64,000 nt of DNA from Lacunisphaera limnophila (GTDB lineage: Bacteria; Verrucomicrobiota; Verrucomicrobiia; Opitutales; Opitutaceae), in the NCBI RefSeq assembly GCF_001746835.1, contig NZ_CP016094.1, positions 3,363,501 to 3,427,500 of the forward strand, in the 5' to 3' direction. Position 1 is the stretch's first letter; each line of letters begins with the position of its first letter. Positions 62,566 through 64,000 of this stretch are shown one piece after another. The notes under the pieces were generated by a model that saw nothing but the letters and a program-made list of their open reading frames with translations, made no database searches and was not told the DNA's origin. A program made the translations under genes and the position numbers.

Positions 62566-64000
62566 ATGTCCGACCCGCTGTGCGGCCTGTGGATTGACGA
62601 CGACGGCCGCGCCTGGGTGTGCACGGCGTCGCCTGACGGGAGCCGGCACGAGCGGACGGAGCCTTTCCGGCCCTTTGCGTGGGTCTCCGCGGCCACGCCG
62701 GCCGAGGGGATCACGGTGGAGGCCTTGGCGGGCGAGGGCCAGTTCCGGCACCTGATCTATGCCGACAGCCTGGAACGCTTTGAGGCGTACCTGAAGGCCG
62801 CCCCCGACGGTACGCAGCGCGATGTGCTGAAACCTTACGAGAGTCAGTGGCTCCTCCAGCAGCGGGGCCGGCTCTACGCGGACCTGCCGTTTGCGCAGCT
62901 GCGACGCTGCCAGCTGGACATCGAGACCGGGGCGGCGGAGGCGGGCTCGTTCAGCGACGCACGCAACGCCGGGGACCGGGTGCTCGCGATCGGGTTGTTG
63001 TGTGGCGGGCGCCGCGAGTTGCTTACGCTGGGTGAGGAGACCGACGCCGGGGAGAAGGCTCTCCTGCTGGCGTTCAACGCGATGCTGCGGGAGATGGATC
63101 CGGACGTGATCGAGGGTCACAACATCTTCAAATTTGACCTCGATTACCTGCGCCAGCGGGCCAAGCGCCACAAGGTGCCCTGCGCCTGGGGCCGGTTTGG
63201 GCAGAACGCCACCTTCCGCAACAGCCGCCTGAAGGTGGCCGAGCGGTGGATTGATTTTCCACGGTGCGACCTGCCGGGGCGCACGGTCATTGATACGTAT
63301 CTACTCGTGCAGCTGCACGACATCACGGCCCGCGAGATGACCGCCTACGGGTTGAAGGACGCGGCGGTGTATTTCGGAGTGACCCCGGAGTCGGGCGAAG
63401 GGCGCACCTACATCGACGGCGCGCAGATCCAGCACGCCTTCCGCGAGCGGCGGGAGCAGTTCCTCGCGTACCTGGCGGACGACCTGCGGGAGACCAAGGG
63501 CGTGGCCGAGGTGCTGCTGCCGACCTACTACGAGCAGGCGCGGGTGTTTCCGATCCTGCTGCAGGAAGCGGCGCTGCGCGGTACGGCCGGCAAGGTGGAT
63601 CTGCTCTTTCTCGAGGAGTATTACCACGCCCGGGCGGCGTGTCCGGCCCCGCTCGGGGAGATCGCAACCTTCGAGGGTGGCTTCACCCGCAGTTTCCAGG
63701 AAGGGGTGTTCACCCACGTGCTGCACTTCGACGTGGCCTCGCTGTATCCGAGCCTGCTCCTGGCCATCGGCCGTAATCCCGCCGGGGACAGTCTCGGGGT
63801 GTTCATCCCGATGCTGCGCCGGCTGCGCGACTATCGCCTGAAGTACAAGCAGCTCGCCAAGACGGCCCCGGAGGCGGCCGAACGTGACGAGGCCCAGGCC
63901 CGGCAGACGGCGTTTAAGATCCTGATCAATTCCTTCTATGGCTACCTGGGATTCTCCGCGGCGCGCTTCGGGGATGGCGCCCTGGCGGCGGAGGTGACAC
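62566..64000 (+). CDS. Family B DNA polymerase (5' part)
   Basis: 478 codons are visible; the gene continues past the window. The 3'-5' exonuclease region has ExoI CQLDIETGAAEAG and ExoII IEGHNIFKFDLDYL. The polymerase domain has motif A LHFDVASLYPSLLLAIGRNP (metal Asp) and motif B TAFKILINSFYGYLGFSAAR; motif C would lie beyond the edge. This is a PolB/Pol II-like enzyme, probably for translesion or repair synthesis. The ATG at 62566 precedes the first conserved strand (LCGLWIDDDGRAWVC). Confidence 0.9.
   Translation, partial: MSDPLCGLWIDDDGRAWVCTASPDGSRHERTEPFRPFAWVSAATPAEGITVEALAGEGQFRHLIYADSLERFEAYLKAAPDGTQRDVLKPYESQWLLQQRGRLYADLPFAQLRRCQLDIETGAAEAGSFSDARNAGDRVLAIGLLCGGRRELLTLGEETDAGEKALLLAFNAMLREMDPDVIEGHNIFKFDLDYLRQRAKRHKVPCAWGRFGQNATFRNSRLKVAERWIDFPRCDLPGRTVIDTYLLVQLHDITAREMTAYGLKDAAVYFGVTPESGEGRTYIDGAQIQHAFRERREQFLAYLADDLRETKGVAEVLLPTYYEQARVFPILLQEAALRGTAGKVDLLFLEEYYHARAACPAPLGEIATFEGGFTRSFQEGVFTHVLHFDVASLYPSLLLAIGRNPAGDSLGVFIPMLRRLRDYRLKYKQLAKTAPEAAERDEAQARQTAFKILINSFYGYLGFSAARFGDGALAAEVT

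Overview
The window is about 64 kb of GC-rich, densely coding bacterial chromosome. Codon use, gene content (LpxK lipid A kinase, ClpS next to a small partner, DXS, an ArgA-type acetylglutamate synthase) and the many palindromic intergenic repeats suggest a Gram-negative of the Verrucomicrobiota, probably close to Opitutaceae; that placement is inference. Upstream of many confident start codons (recR, dxs, lpxK, fba, topB, proS, ybaB) I see no Shine-Dalgarno sequence, so starts were chosen mainly from family alignment.

Layout. 1-3183 (minus): end of a surface-polysaccharide cluster (ABC export permease, glycosyltransferase, asparagine synthase). 3344-6643: DJ-1 protein, SDR protein, ybaB-recR, a tRNA-Gly(CCC) and a Cys-rich exported mini-protein. 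6874-10498: dxs-xseB and a Ste24-like M48 protease. 10495-16331 (minus): a three-gene sensory operon (chemoreceptor, outer-membrane barrel, hybrid histidine kinase). 16593-22969: exported nuclease/phosphatase, small exported proteins, ECF sigma factor, M29 peptidase, Kelch protein, small kinase and class II aldolase. 23263-30969: topoisomerase III, class V aminotransferase, lpxK, a second M29 peptidase and adenosine deaminase. 30988-35479: amidase divergent from an NMT1/THI5-type ABC importer followed by a RidA protein.

35757-57041 is the most unusual part. A same-strand run of ten tightly packed genes encodes a membrane protein that looks like a dynamin-type NTPase without nucleotide-binding motifs; a 708-residue Ala-rich coiled-coil protein with about twenty 14-residue repeats and a CFI-box-like C-terminus; seven paralogous single-pass membrane proteins; and one small exported protein. 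Each paralog starts with a J-domain-like three-helix segment that lacks HPD, then has a variable linker, a near-invariant membrane segment, a coiled coil, PEGA-like modules and a C-terminal domain that differs in every copy. The array faces a convergent short Hsp70 without a helical lid. My reading is that the paralogs are an array of membrane-spanning adaptors: shared cytosolic J-like ends could dock one dedicated Hsp70, while different exported ends sense or bind different targets. The pseudo-dynamin and coiled-coil proteins would be the structural part. I know no established name for this arrangement.

57190-64000: argA, an anchored hypothetical protein, proS-clpS-small partner, a 320-bp gap holding a 6S-RNA-like candidate, a four-helix membrane protein and the 5' part of a family B DNA polymerase.

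Several families of imperfect inverted repeats lie between genes, often ending at a start codon. Related-looking sequence also forms the variable linkers inside the J-like paralogs.
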